Shown here piece by piece: positions 10,901-37,605 of a DNA stretch of 64,000 nt; the first letter of the stretch is position 1, and the number at the start of each line of letters is the position of its first letter. Source of the stretch: Siderastrea radians (taxonomy: Eukaryota > Cnidaria > Anthozoa > Scleractinia > Rhizangiidae); assembly GCA_964017195.1 (NCBI GenBank), contig OZ024897.1, positions 36,223,036 through 36,287,035 on the forward strand, given 5' to 3'. The position numbers were made by a program, and so were the translations under genes. A model generated the notes under the pieces. That model saw only the letters and a program-made list of their open reading frames with translations. It had not been told where the DNA came from and made no database searches.

Positions 10901-12243
10901 CCCAGAAGAAGAATGAATAGTATCCCACAATTCTTTGCATTTGCAACTATATTATCAAACTCTGAAGTGACGTCATCAGTCTCTCGAGGGATCGGTGGAA
11001 TGAGTTTCACTCAAATGGCGACAGCTTCGTGTGTAACATGTAACAACGCGAAATACTCTGTTTCGTAATAACGCGTCTGGCCTAGTGCTCACGCTGCGTA
11101 TCAATAGAAGAATTGTGTCCAGCTGAGTTTGCCTATACTGCACTTTATTGCAAGGAAATTCGCTTGAGGTTACTCGAAAGTTTGCCCAGATGAAGGGTCT
11201 GGTTGTTCTAGAAGTACATCGATGATCCCTCAGTTGAGAAACAGTTCGTCTGTTTGTGCAGTCCTACTTGATTCAAATAAATCGCATTTGCAACATTGCC
11301 GTGAGTATATTCTAATTGTCATGTTTCGATCATCGATTCGAATTCATTGTTAAAGACGAGATCCAGTGAGTTGTATGTTGTGTTTACACGAGGATGTTGT
11401 TGATGATTGTAAGCAATGTATTCAAAATCGCTTCCTCGAATTCTTCCTTGAGTAGTTTTTAAATGCAAAAGACAATGGACAATTAACTGGAACAATAATT
11501 TGCGATCTCGAAGTTTTGTGTCGAACTACTTCGACCATTTACAGAAGAGACAATAATAGTGATATCTGTCACCCCGTTGACCATACTCAAGGAGAAACCA
11601 ACTGCTAGTAACTGGTAATCTTCATGGCTCCTTTTGAGTTCATCTAACAAATCATCTAACAAAACAGAAACGATCAATTCACTCCTTGCTCGCACAGGAA
11701 GCCCAACAAAGAAAAAGCGCCATTAATCTCCTTACCTTGCTTATTACTCTATTACGTTTGTCGCGGAATCGCCATGTGAGTTAAAACGTGATACTCGCAA
11801 TTGCGGTGATTTGTACCATTTTCGAACCTTCAGAAATTTGAAACTGTCGGGTCACTAAGGGACACTATGGTACAAAGTTGTCCAAATACCTTTTAATAAT
11901 ATTATTCAGATTTTAACTTTTTCTGTAAATTACTCAAGCGTAAAGACCTATAATTAACTTCGTGTAACTCATTGAAGTGGTGGTAACGGATGGCGTGAGA
12001 CATTATTCAAATTATCTGAAAAACCTATTTCTAATGTACTTAATTCAAAAGAAACAACACCTGTTTCATGATGAAAGTTGTAAGTTTGTGTTTTGAAGTG
12101 TGCTATCCCCAGCGAAACGCTTTACCTGTGAAAAAATCCAAAGCGAAAACAGCCAAAATCCGTCATGTGTCACAAGACATTCCTCATCTTCATCAAATTC
12201 CATGAGACAAAGGATTGTGGGATACTATTCGTCCTTCTTCTGC
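10901..12243. mobile_element. TIR-bounded element (AATAGTATCCCACAAT)
   Basis: The left segment cagaagaagaatgaatagta (10903 on), continuing into tcccacaatt, is matched in reverse complement at 12208-12242 (aattg.gggatactattcg.ccttcttctg), giving inverted ends of about 35-40 bp. No transposase ORF lies inside. The exact termini and any target duplication were not resolved. Confidence 0.5.
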
Positions 12244-12664
12244 CTATTACCGGTATGCTTTAAAGCATTTTAAGATGGCTACAGTTTACAGTTAAACTTA
12301 GAGTTTTGGAACTGGTGCTGTGGGGAGCTTGATGCAATCCAAGCACAGAAGGGAGGTATCCGTGGCTACTTTTCAAGCAGGAACCACCCTATTACTGCTG
12401 ACAGTACTGCTGTTTGATGTGTTTGCTAACTTCTTTATGACAATATAATTGTTTTTAAAAGCTTCAGTTACTTGTAATAGTACTAGAAAAGGTTTTCAAG
12501 GAACATCTGCTATTTGAAAGGGTTTCACTACATATTTGAGACTGTCTGATCAAATTTGAGGTGTCAGCCTAATTTGGGCATACGTTAAATCTTTTTTCCA
12601 AAGGACACATGTCAAAAAATGTGGAAAAAAACTGAAGTACACAAAATTGCAGGGAAAAAAGGTC

Positions 12665-12950
12665 ATTAGCTTTCATTTAAAAGGTCACACTGAAGGATTT
12701 TATTGACAGACTCAAAAGTTAGAACCAACATGTACAGCACAATTAAAATAAACAATACCACGGGGAAGTACTGCTGAGTAGCTGTTTTCATTTGAATGGC
12801 CATACTAAAGGATTTCATCCACAGACCCGAATGTTTGAACCACCTTGAACAGCGTAATAAACAGTATTACAGGAATGTACTGTTCAATAGCTTTTACTTC
12901 AGGATTTCATCCTTAGCCTCAAAAGTTAGAATCACATTTAAATGATTTAA
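12665..12950. repeat. About 110-bp tandem repeat, 2.5 units
   Basis: Units share the order agcttttcattt, ggtcacactgaaggatttcat, agactcaaaagttagaacca, tgtacagc.taataaacag, and g.aagtactgctcagt. The same unit occurs within EIF3C introns at 22830-22975 and 24090-24420, so it is a dispersed tandem-repeat family. Confidence 0.7.
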
Positions 12951-12951
12951 C

Positions 12952-13339
12952 TTAAGGATGGTGCCTCCTAATAGAGATGTATTTTTGCAAAGGTTACTAC
13001 TGTGGGGAAAAAGTAGATCTTAGCAAGGGTAATTGGAATCCAAAAAGAAAAATATGGGTAACGACGCATTTTTCAGAGATAATTAAGCAACCATAATTCT
13101 AAAAAAGCGTTAAAATACAAAGAATGTATGGCAATTTCTTTCCAAATTTAAGCTCAATTATCTCTGAAAAAAACGTGGTTACCCCCAGTTTTCTTGCTGG
13201 ATTCTGATAGCCCTTGCTAAGACCTGCGTTTTCCACCTAGTCATAAACCGCGCAAAAATATTGTTATATTAGGGGGCAAATTCATATCCTGAGATGCGCA
13301 GAACGTATGCGCAGTAACAAAAGGAGGCACCGTCCTTAA
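12952..13339. mobile_element. TTAA-type MITE, copy 1
   Basis: The ends are TTAAGGATGGTGCCTCCTA and its complement AGGAGGCACCGTCCTTAA, with TTAA at both termini. A second member is at 19702-20087. There is no coding capacity, so it is a non-autonomous element. Confidence 0.8.
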
Positions 13340-13634
13340 TCTGGAGTGAAAGTGTGAACTCCAGCCTTGTGTTTCAGCCGGGACAATGTGGATGGGGGGG
13401 GGGGGTGTTGATGATGAAAGAGCAAAACAGTCCTTTCAGGCAAACAAAAGTTTGCAAGGGCAAATAAAAGAGCATGGAAAAAAAATTGTACCTGATCATT
13501 ACCTGTACTTAGCAGCCGCAGATATGAAAACAAAATGCTGCTCTTGACATGGTGTTAATTTGGGCTATCCAAACGTTTATAAAAATATTTTAATAGAACT
13601 CGGTATCTTGCTTTTTTTTTATTCTTTTACGTAG

Positions 13635-30408
<16,774 letters not shown>

Positions 30409-31707
30409 AGTAAAACCAGGTTTATCCTGTTGTGACAGTTGCAGAAGGGCGAATACTCATCGGGACAATTTTGCACTTTTGCTGGCTTCAAAGACCTGTG
30501 GGTCAGTAGATTGTACCCTCCTTCAAGATCATAACTTTACAAATATTATATTCCAAGTTGTGACAATAAAATATGAAAGGAAGTCCAAGTGCGTCCTTTT
30601 GATAAGAATTGCTGCAACACATTATTAAGACTCAACGAAGACATTATTGTGTTACTTGTTAGATTCAGATATGTGTTCAACTGTTTAGACTCAGTGAAGA
30701 TATGTGCCACTTCTGGTTAGTATGCCTTTCAATAATGTGCAACTTTTAAGTTCAAGACAGAACAAAATTAATGCTCATGTTTCATTACTGCCATCAATTG
30801 TTTTAGTGGAAGTCTCAAAAACCAAGAAGACTAGTTGTGGGGTTCAAGAGGTCACGTTTGCTTGTTTTGATTGGTGGATTTTGATTCACTTTTTGTCAAT
30901 ATAATATTGATCGACTGCAGTTAAAAATGCCATTGTTTGTTAAGTTTCCAAGTTCAGAGTTTGAGTGTTATTGAACAATGCACTAAGTGTGAGACTCTGT
31001 GCTGTTTCTGTTGACCTTTTAAGCCCCGTTGTGATCAGACTTTTGTTTCTCCTTGTAAGAACAGTGCATGTTCAAACACACAGGTGATAACAATTAGTAA
31101 AGATGAGTTGGCTTGGTGTGTACAAATGTGAACGTCTTTCATCTACTACTATAAGAAAATCATTATGACAAAGGAGTCGCACTTAGAAAACCATTCTTGT
31201 TGGCATATTTAAAATATTGGCAAAACAAAAAAAATTCGTTCTAGTGCGCTCCCCCCTCCCCCATCCCCCTAAGAAAATTGATATTAAATAAGGATGCCAC
31301 TAGCGAGAATTTGTAGGTTGATAGTTGGGCTTACAGGTTTAAGTTTGGTTTTACAGATCCTCCTTTCAAAGCAGGATTAATCAGTTTGATGCTGCCTTTG
31401 TGACTTACCAATGTTCTGTCTCCAGGCAACTTGTCAGATTTTACACCAATGCAGCAGTCCCTATAAACTGTGTCTGATTATGTCTTAGACTGAAAATGCA
31501 ATATGCATGTTAGTAAGTTATATCACCCATGGAGAGACTTGCTTCGATGAGTCCCTGGTGTTAAACCCTGGGTTAAAACTGCCCTCTTGTACAAGAGGGC
31601 AGTGGGCTGTAATGTCTGGCATGGTGCGAGAGCTATGATTGGCGAACCTGCGAAGAATGAGGTGGTTGGGGAGGCTGTAGGTGTGTTTTGTACCTCTACC
31701 ACTTGTA

Positions 31708-31888
31708 CAGTGTAACCTTGATTTAACGAACCTCTATAATTATAACAAAGTCCTCTGTATAACAAACGATATTTTTCAGCCCAGTAATAGTGTAATGTAT
31801 GGAGAAGAACCTCGATATAATGAACCCTTGATATAACGAACCAATTTCCCCAGTCCCTACGCACTTCGTTGAATCGAGGTTCCACTTT
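31708..31888. mobile_element. Mariner/Tigger-like MITE
   Basis: The left end TACAGTGTAACCTTGATTTA and right end TTGAATCGAGGTTCCACTTT are diverged inverted repeats of the type CAGTG..ACCTCGATT.AACGAA that I associate with Tigger-like elements. TA is at the left edge. Internal taacgaac motifs repeat. Confidence 0.65.
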
Positions 31889-32272
31889 ATAATGAGGCAT
31901 CATCCTACTCCCACACCAAAAACCACAAAGTGCATCTTCTAGTTTGTTTGTTTTTTGTCTCGTGGAGATAGTGAGATGCACTCCCTCCCATTTTTTTCAC
32001 ATTTCTCGTTTTTATCATCTAATTCATGGTGTCATTAAATTCTCAAGTAACCATTATGCGATCCTCCCCAGAATATAATTGTATATTTGTATATTGTCAA
32101 GGAGATTGATGACAGCTCAAATTGTCAACAATAGGTGTGCTGTCTTTGTACCATCAAATTCAGGTCATTGAGATTTTCGGGTTATGAGAATATTTAGGAA
32201 GATCAATACAGGTACATTTACCACCAAAATAAAGTGACCAACATCTAAATTTTCAGAACAATTTCAATGCAT

Positions 32273-32406
32273 AATAGCCATCTTCACAATTAACTTTTCT
32301 GATTTGCATTGTGGATGTGTGGCAATTTCAGGTAAAACTGCAAAATTGCCTGAAATTGCCTCACATCCACGTTCAAATACATTGTTATGCAAATGAAACG
32401 GCTATT
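32273..32406. repeat. Foldback hairpin
   Basis: Inner arms gtggatgtgtggcaatttca and tgaaattgcctcacatccac pair almost completely across a short spacer, and outer arms (aatagcc..., ...ggctatt) continue the pairing more loosely. Confidence 0.75.
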
Positions 32407-32726
32407 TGTCAAACATGATAACAATAATAATTGTTAATCATAACCTGGGGATATTGTCTTGATGTACCACCCAATTCTCGTGATAACTCTCATTTAAGCA
32501 TAAGTCATTCAGTAGGGAGAAAATAAATGTTGATCTTGGAAATCAGAGGTTCAATCAACTTTCCGAGTAGCCACGTGATTTCTTCAGAGGGAAAACAAAA
32601 AACTGACTACGCGACTGCTAAAAACTTCATCTGAAAATTTATTGAAGTCACAGAACTTGGGAGCACTCGTGCCCCCCTACACTTTTTTTTTACAGTTTCC
32701 ATGTTTTTATACAGATGGAAACTACC

Positions 32727-32860
32727 TAACCTGCGATCAGGCCGAATTTTAGCATCGCTCTCATATTCTCTTATGTTGGTCGCTCGCTATTTTTTCGTTT
32801 GACCTGTCCCGCCTGAATGTTTCACCGAGCGAAACGAAAATAGAGCCTGATCGCAGGTTA
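32727..32860. mobile_element. MITE with 9-bp target duplication GAAACTACC
   Basis: The ends TAACCTGCGATCAGGC and GCCTGATCGCAGGTTA are a perfect 16-bp inverted repeat. Gaaactacc flanks both sides (32718-32726 and 32861-32869). Non-coding. Confidence 0.88.
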
Positions 32861-33473
32861 GAAACTACCCTGATATTCATACAGTCTTTGCTAAAAAATT
32901 TTAACAATATATTTACATGAATTTAAACTAATTCTTCAATGTTTCTTTTAAAGCGATTTAAAAAAACCCCTATCTGATGCAATGCTAATTTCAAGAATAA
33001 AGGGCCCTTACACTTCAGTTTATCACTGTTAATTATTGCTATGTTGTACACATGCTTGTGTGCAGTAGCCAGTGCTATGATGTAAAAATATTTGTCATTT
33101 GATTTAACTACCAAGCCCCAGCAATCATCAACATCAAATTTTTCACATCATATGAGTACATGACACATACAGGTCAGGCGAATTAAGGAACTTGTCACCA
33201 ACGATGAATTTTGTTGATGTTTAAACAAGTTCTTCCAACTAGTACTCAACAAAATGTAAGAGGACCAGTAGGGAGAATTTGTATATAAAAAATGCTGGGA
33301 CTTGAAAGGGTGAATGTTTTGCCTAGAAAACCTGTGTGGCTCATGCATGTTTCCACTCGAAAAAATTATAATCTTCAAATAAATCAAATGACCATTAAGG
33401 ATCTTAAAGCATCAAACTTTGGTTCATTATTGATTTTATGAACAAAAAACTGTGCTACTCCCAGACTCCCACC

Positions 33474-33624
33474 TACCCACCCACTAGCCTGCGTACCCAA
33501 TAGCCTGCGCACCCACTAGCCTGCGCACCCACTAGCCTGCGTACCCACTAGCCTGCGTACCCATTAGCCTGCGTACCCACTAGCCTGTGTACCCACTAGC
33601 CTGTGTACCCACTAGCCTGTGTAG
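33474..33624. repeat. 16-bp minisatellite (cccactagcctgcgta)
   Basis: About nine units with few variants. The last unit runs into tagcctgtgtagcaggcgta and a later caggcta at about 33700, so the array seems to be an expansion of one terminal repeat of a small TIR element. Confidence 0.85.
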
Positions 33625-33878
33625 CAGGCGTAAATGGGGAAGGGGAGCGAGAACGCGGGAGAAAAATGGGGTTCTGGGAGCTCCTTCCCCAAACAGGCTA
33701 CCCATCCACCCACTCGAACTTCCAATGGAACCTGCCCTTTATCTTTTTGAATCCTGGATATGACACTGTAGGAATTCATGATATTGTTGTCATATTAGCA
33801 AATTAATTACATGTAATTTTTTTTAAATCCCGGGATGTACAGAATTTATCTCTATTTTATTTCCATTTTAAATCTAGA

Positions 33879-34082
33879 GCCCGGCGAAACGATCAAACAC
33901 TTTTGTCCTACATCGTGTTCGATGAACATGTCTTACTGTTTAGCCGCCTCTCTCAACTCTGGGTTTAAATGTTTTTCCGTTGTCCGATTTTTAGTCAAAG
34001 TTTGTTTGCTCGTTTAGCCACCGAATCTTTTCGTGTGACAAACACGATGTTGGACGAAAATGTTTGATCCTTTAGCTGGGGC
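33879..34082. mobile_element. MITE related to 21199-21399
   Basis: The ends GCCCGGCGAAACGATCAAAC and GTTTGATCCTTTAGCTGGGGC are imperfect inverted repeats. It shares ccgcctctctcaact and gtgtgacaaacacgat with the intronic copy. Confidence 0.75.
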
Positions 34083-34149
34083 TTAACCACTTTTCTCCTA
34101 TTACTTAAGGTCTCTAGAGCTAAGCTTCTAAGCTTTTAGGATCGAAGTT

Positions 34150-34430
34150 TTTTCTGCTCTCTCGTGATTGGCTAATTAGGAAATAAAATGCAGACTGCTG
34201 AGGAAACAAGACTGAACTGCTGACCGCTGAGGAAACAGAGTGAAATTCAGTTGCTGATTGGCTTATTTTTTCGTAATGCTGACCTGCAGTGGAAACACTT
34301 TGGTTGTGCATTTGTGATTGGTTGATTTTGATCCGAAATGCCGACTGCAGAGGGAACACGCTGCGTGTGCGTTTGTGATTGGTTGATTTTGATCCAAAGT
34401 GTTGACTGCAGAGGGAAAAAAGTTTTAATT
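34150..34430. repeat. Minisatellite, unit about 65-70 bp
   Basis: Four or so units built on gtgattggttgattttgatc, then gccgactgcagagggaacac. Minus-strand ORFs through it are repeat artefacts. Confidence 0.75.
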
Positions 34431-34813
34431 TTTTTATCCCGGTTCTTTGACATCTTTCAACCGAGTTCAACAATTTTTCACTTTTGCCGATTTTTTTCTG
34501 TGTTGGCAAGAAAATGACATTCAATGGAGGAAAACTGAAACGTCATTTCAACTGACTGGAAAAAAAGTCAGGTGATGTTTTTCAAATATCTTTGTGTTTT
34601 TATTAGGTGTAATTTTGTGGTGTAAATAATAAAATATTCTTGTGTCATTGAAATTTGTTGTGGACTTGCTTGTTCATTTTCATTTGCACTACATCGCACT
34701 GACGCGCCATAAAGTATGCGTACAATTTTCCCGCAATTTTAAGCTTAAGTTTAACCAAAATAGCACCAGAGTTTAGCTTATAAACTGTTAAGTTGAAAAA
34801 AATGTCTTTAATA

Positions 34814-36772
34814 CTAATAAGTGATATTAGTTTTTGGTGTACGTGCTTTATCCAAGAGCTCTTTACCTTGATCGCTTATTTGGTTACTCCTGAGGTTTAA
34901 TGTTTTTAGTTTACTCTGCTTTAGTGCTTCAGACAAATGTTCTACGCCTTTATCGGTTATTTGGTTACCAGCGAGGTTTAATGTTTCTAGTTTACTCTGC
35001 TCTAGTGCTTCAGACAAATGTTGTGCGCCTTTATCGGTTATTTGGTTAGAAATGAGGTATAATGTTTCTAGTTTACTCTGCTTTAGTGCTTCAGACAAAT
35101 GTTCTACGCCTTTATCGGTTATTTGGTTACCAGCGAGGTTTAATGCTTCTAGTTTACTCAGCTTTAGTGCTTCAGACAAATGTTGTGCACCTTTATCGGT
35201 TATTTGGTTCCAAGCGCGGTCTAATGTTTTTAGTTTACTCTGCTTTAGTACTTCAGACAAATGTTGTGCGCCTTTATCGGTTATTTTGTTATTCTCGAGG
35301 TTTAATGTTTCTAGTTTACTTAGCTTTAGTGCTTCAGACAAATGTTGTGCGCCTTTATCGGTTATTTGGTTTCTTCTGAGGTTTAATTTTTCTAGTTTAC
35401 TCTGCTTTAGTGCTTCAGACAAATGATTTACGCCTTTATCGGTTATTTGGTTATTAGCGAGGCTTAATGTTTCTAGTTTACTCTGCTTTAGTGCTTCAAA
35501 CAAATGTTGTGCGCCTTTATCGGTTATTTTGTTATTCTCGAGGTTTAATGTTTCTAGTTTACTCTGCTTTAGTGCTTCAGACAAATGAATTACGCCTTTA
35601 TCGGTTATTTGGTTATAAGCGAGGTCTAATGTTTCTAGTTTACTCTGCTTTAGTGCTTCAGACAAATGATTTACGCCTTTATCGGTTATTTGGTTATTAG
35701 CGAGGCTTAATGTTTCTAGTTTACTCTGCTTTAGTGCTTCAGACAAATGATTTACGCCTTTATCGGTTATTTGGTTATTAGCGAGGTTTAATGTTTCTAG
35801 TTTACTCTGCTTTAGTGCTTCAGACAAATGTTGTGCACCTTTATCGGTTATTTGGTTACTAGCGAGGTTTAATGTTTCTAGTTTACGCTGCTTTAGTGCT
35901 TCAGACAAATGATTTACGCCTTTATCGGTTATTTGGTTATCCGCGAGGTTTAAGCTGCTAGTGAGTTTATCATTGTTAGCTAATTTAGCGATTTTCTCAC
36001 AGCCGAGCGGTCCAATATTGTTTCCCTGCAAATTCATGCATGATATTCCCTTAGTATTCTGAAGAACTTGTACTAAAGCTGCACAGTCAACAGGTGCGAG
36101 GCTACAGTGACTAAAATCTACAGCATTAAAATTAATCTCCGCTAATTTTTCTTCTATTACTGAATTATTTACATTGGTCTCATTCAAACACTTACACAAG
36201 TTCATTGCTAAATGTTTGTCCTCCTCAGCCGGCCAACAGGTCAGTGTGCGTGGCTCTGAATCTTTACTCGTCTTATCCCTGATGCCGGTCAGTTTTCTTT
36301 TTTCTTTCTCTTCTGTCTTCGCGGGAAGCAGGTCGGTAAAGATGTGTGTCAGGGGCACTTCTCGTTCTTGAAGCAGTCCAGCAATGAACTGTATTACCAC
36401 AGCCCATTTACCGTCTCTTATTTTATCAGCAACAAATGTTCTTAACTCTTCGCCATCTAGTGTATCGGTCAAATGTTTTGCGGCCATGAACTCTTGAACG
36501 GTTAGGTGAGTAAAACAAAATTGTTCTTCGGGCGGTGCAGCGAGTGGTCCGGCTCGATCAGGTAAACGATGCAGCAGGCCACAATCCTCCAGTCCCTCGA
36601 CTTCTCTGGACCCAAAGATTATTCGGCTTTCTTCTATCCCTTTGAAAGCGATTTTTCCAAGTCTCTTGAACACATCTTGAATTTGGGAAGGTAACTCGCG
36701 GAACTTTTTGAAAACAAACTTATCACAGTTAGTTATAGAGGAGCGATATTTTTCACTACTGTGCCGGGTATT
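34814..36772 (-). pseudogene. NLR-like protein, C-terminal LRR half, 5' truncated
   Basis: The frame encodes the distal NACHT-associated helical region (FTHLTVQEFMAAKHL, then KWAVVIQFIAGLL), typical of the segment between NACHT and LRRs in NLR innate-immunity receptors, followed by about 15 LRRs of 27 residues with the pattern LETLNLxxNQITDKGxxHLSEAL. It ends at TAA on the complement of 34814-34816. No NACHT nucleotide-binding motifs are present: the open frame continues past the non-ATG start at 36673 (..LPSQIQDVFKRLGKIAFK) only to about 36772, where the inverted repeat of element C begins. The missing 5' part is not beyond the far end of element C either. I infer a gene cut by the transposon or a related rearrangement, possibly an inactive fragment. 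Confidence 0.8.
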
Positions 36773-36776
36773 GCCA

Positions 36777-36850
36777 ATGTGCGAGCCAGCGAGCCATGCG
36801 AGTCACGCGAGCTATGCGAGCCATCTGTGCGAGCCATCCAAATTTTTGAA
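36777..36850. promoter_or_regulatory. Subterminal GCGAGCC array
   Basis: Seven or so units of about 10 bp (gcgagccatg, gcgagtcacg, gcgagctatg) lie at the very end of the TIR. The mirrored array is at 63393-63455. Arrays like this often serve as transposase-binding sites; that role is inferred. Confidence 0.6.
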
Positions 36851-36924
36851 AATTCGAAAAAAAAAAAGGGAGTACAATAAAATCGGTTTTTACTCACTGT
36901 TTTTCTCTGTTTTCCCTCGCTCGA

Positions 36925-37113
36925 TCGATCGTGGGCGCCATCTTGTTTTTGAAATCATCTAACTCGCGCCAGTCTCTACTCTTTGAATGCTTCTCTCTTG
37001 AGTCATCTCTCTACGGACATCACGCGGTGACTTTCGGAATCTTTCCCTAATCGGCTTCAATCCTTGGATAATTTGGACAATTTTTCAAGTACAGTATTTT
37101 TACTGCATCTAGG
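36925..37113 (+). promoter_or_regulatory. Probable promoter and 5' UTR exon of the element C gene
   Basis: The TIR contains gcgccatcttg, the complement of the YY1-type core (aagatggcg), beside tcgctcgatcgatcg. Downstream a strong donor (ctagg|gtaagt, exon end 37113) could join a leader exon to the acceptor at 49556, which sits directly before an ATG. The leader start is unknown. Confidence 0.45.
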
Positions 37114-37456
37114 GTAAGTAATCGTCTGCTTTTATAATATTATTTTGATTGTTAGTGTGATGAATTATTTATAACCTTTGCAAATGTTTTATGCATGAAG
37201 TGTGCTTTCGAGCAGAGTAGCGAGGCCTTTCGCGTGGCCTGATTGTCGTGGTTAAACCTGTAATCCACAACATAAATAATAATCCCCAGTTCGCATGGTG
37301 ACATAATGCGGTCAATTTACTGTTCTGACCTCGGAAAAAAAAACAATATGTTCTTGACTTATTTGACCTTCAAATTGCACACGCTAAGTTGACTCCTACT
37401 AAATCACGAAACCTTATTAGATTAAAATATGCAATATTTGAAAGCGAAGTAAAGTG

Positions 37457-37465
37457 TATTTATCG
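37457..37465. repeat. 9-bp target site duplication, left (tatttatcg)
   Basis: Exact match to 49452-49460 at the other end of copy B. A 9-bp duplication is characteristic of MULE transposition. Confidence 0.93.
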
Positions 37466-37485
37466 GAGGTCCCCTGTTTTATGAG

Positions 37486-37535
37486 TCAAATGAGTCTATG
37501 AGTCATGAGTCATGAGTCAATGAGTCGATGACTTG
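37486..37535. promoter_or_regulatory. TGAGTCA array at left end of copy B
   Basis: Six ATGAGTC units in about 50 bp, mirrored at 49383-49438. TGAGTCA is an AP-1 site. The array lies about 70 bp upstream of the first ATG exon (37606), so it could act as promoter as well as transposase-binding region. Confidence 0.65.
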
Positions 37536-37605
37536 GTCAGCGGTTTTTCACAACAGTCATTATGAGGGGCATGACATCGATCACTTCGGTCACGTTGAAG
37601 AAAGC

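Larger units (their letters stand above)
30409..33470. other. EIF3C 3' region and intergenic DNA
   Basis: The EIF3C 3' UTR probably ends shortly after the AATAAA at 30565. Beyond it I see only small elements, listed separately, and short incidental ORFs. Confidence 0.6.
36773..37271. repeat. Left long inverted repeat of element C
   Basis: The outermost 220 bp match 63245-63467 in reverse complement at high identity: gccgggtattgccaatgtgc against gccgagttttgccaacgtgc, then the gcgagcc-rich array, atttttgaaaattcg, aatcggtttttactcactg and tcgctcgatcgatcgtgggc. The innermost part (tttcg...gtggttaaacctgtaatcca) also matches, but the left copy holds about 170 bp more between the two blocks. Confidence 0.9.

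Noticed and set aside
31523..31981. 152-codon minus-strand ORF
   Set aside because: It crosses a Tigger-like MITE, has no recognisable domain and no splice context.
33474..33624. CRISPR-like array
   Set aside because: The units are contiguous 16-bp repeats with no unique spacers, in a eukaryotic context.
35052..35700. Plus-strand ORFs with repeated LVYSALVLQTN-type units
   Set aside because: Antisense shadows of the minus-strand LRR array.
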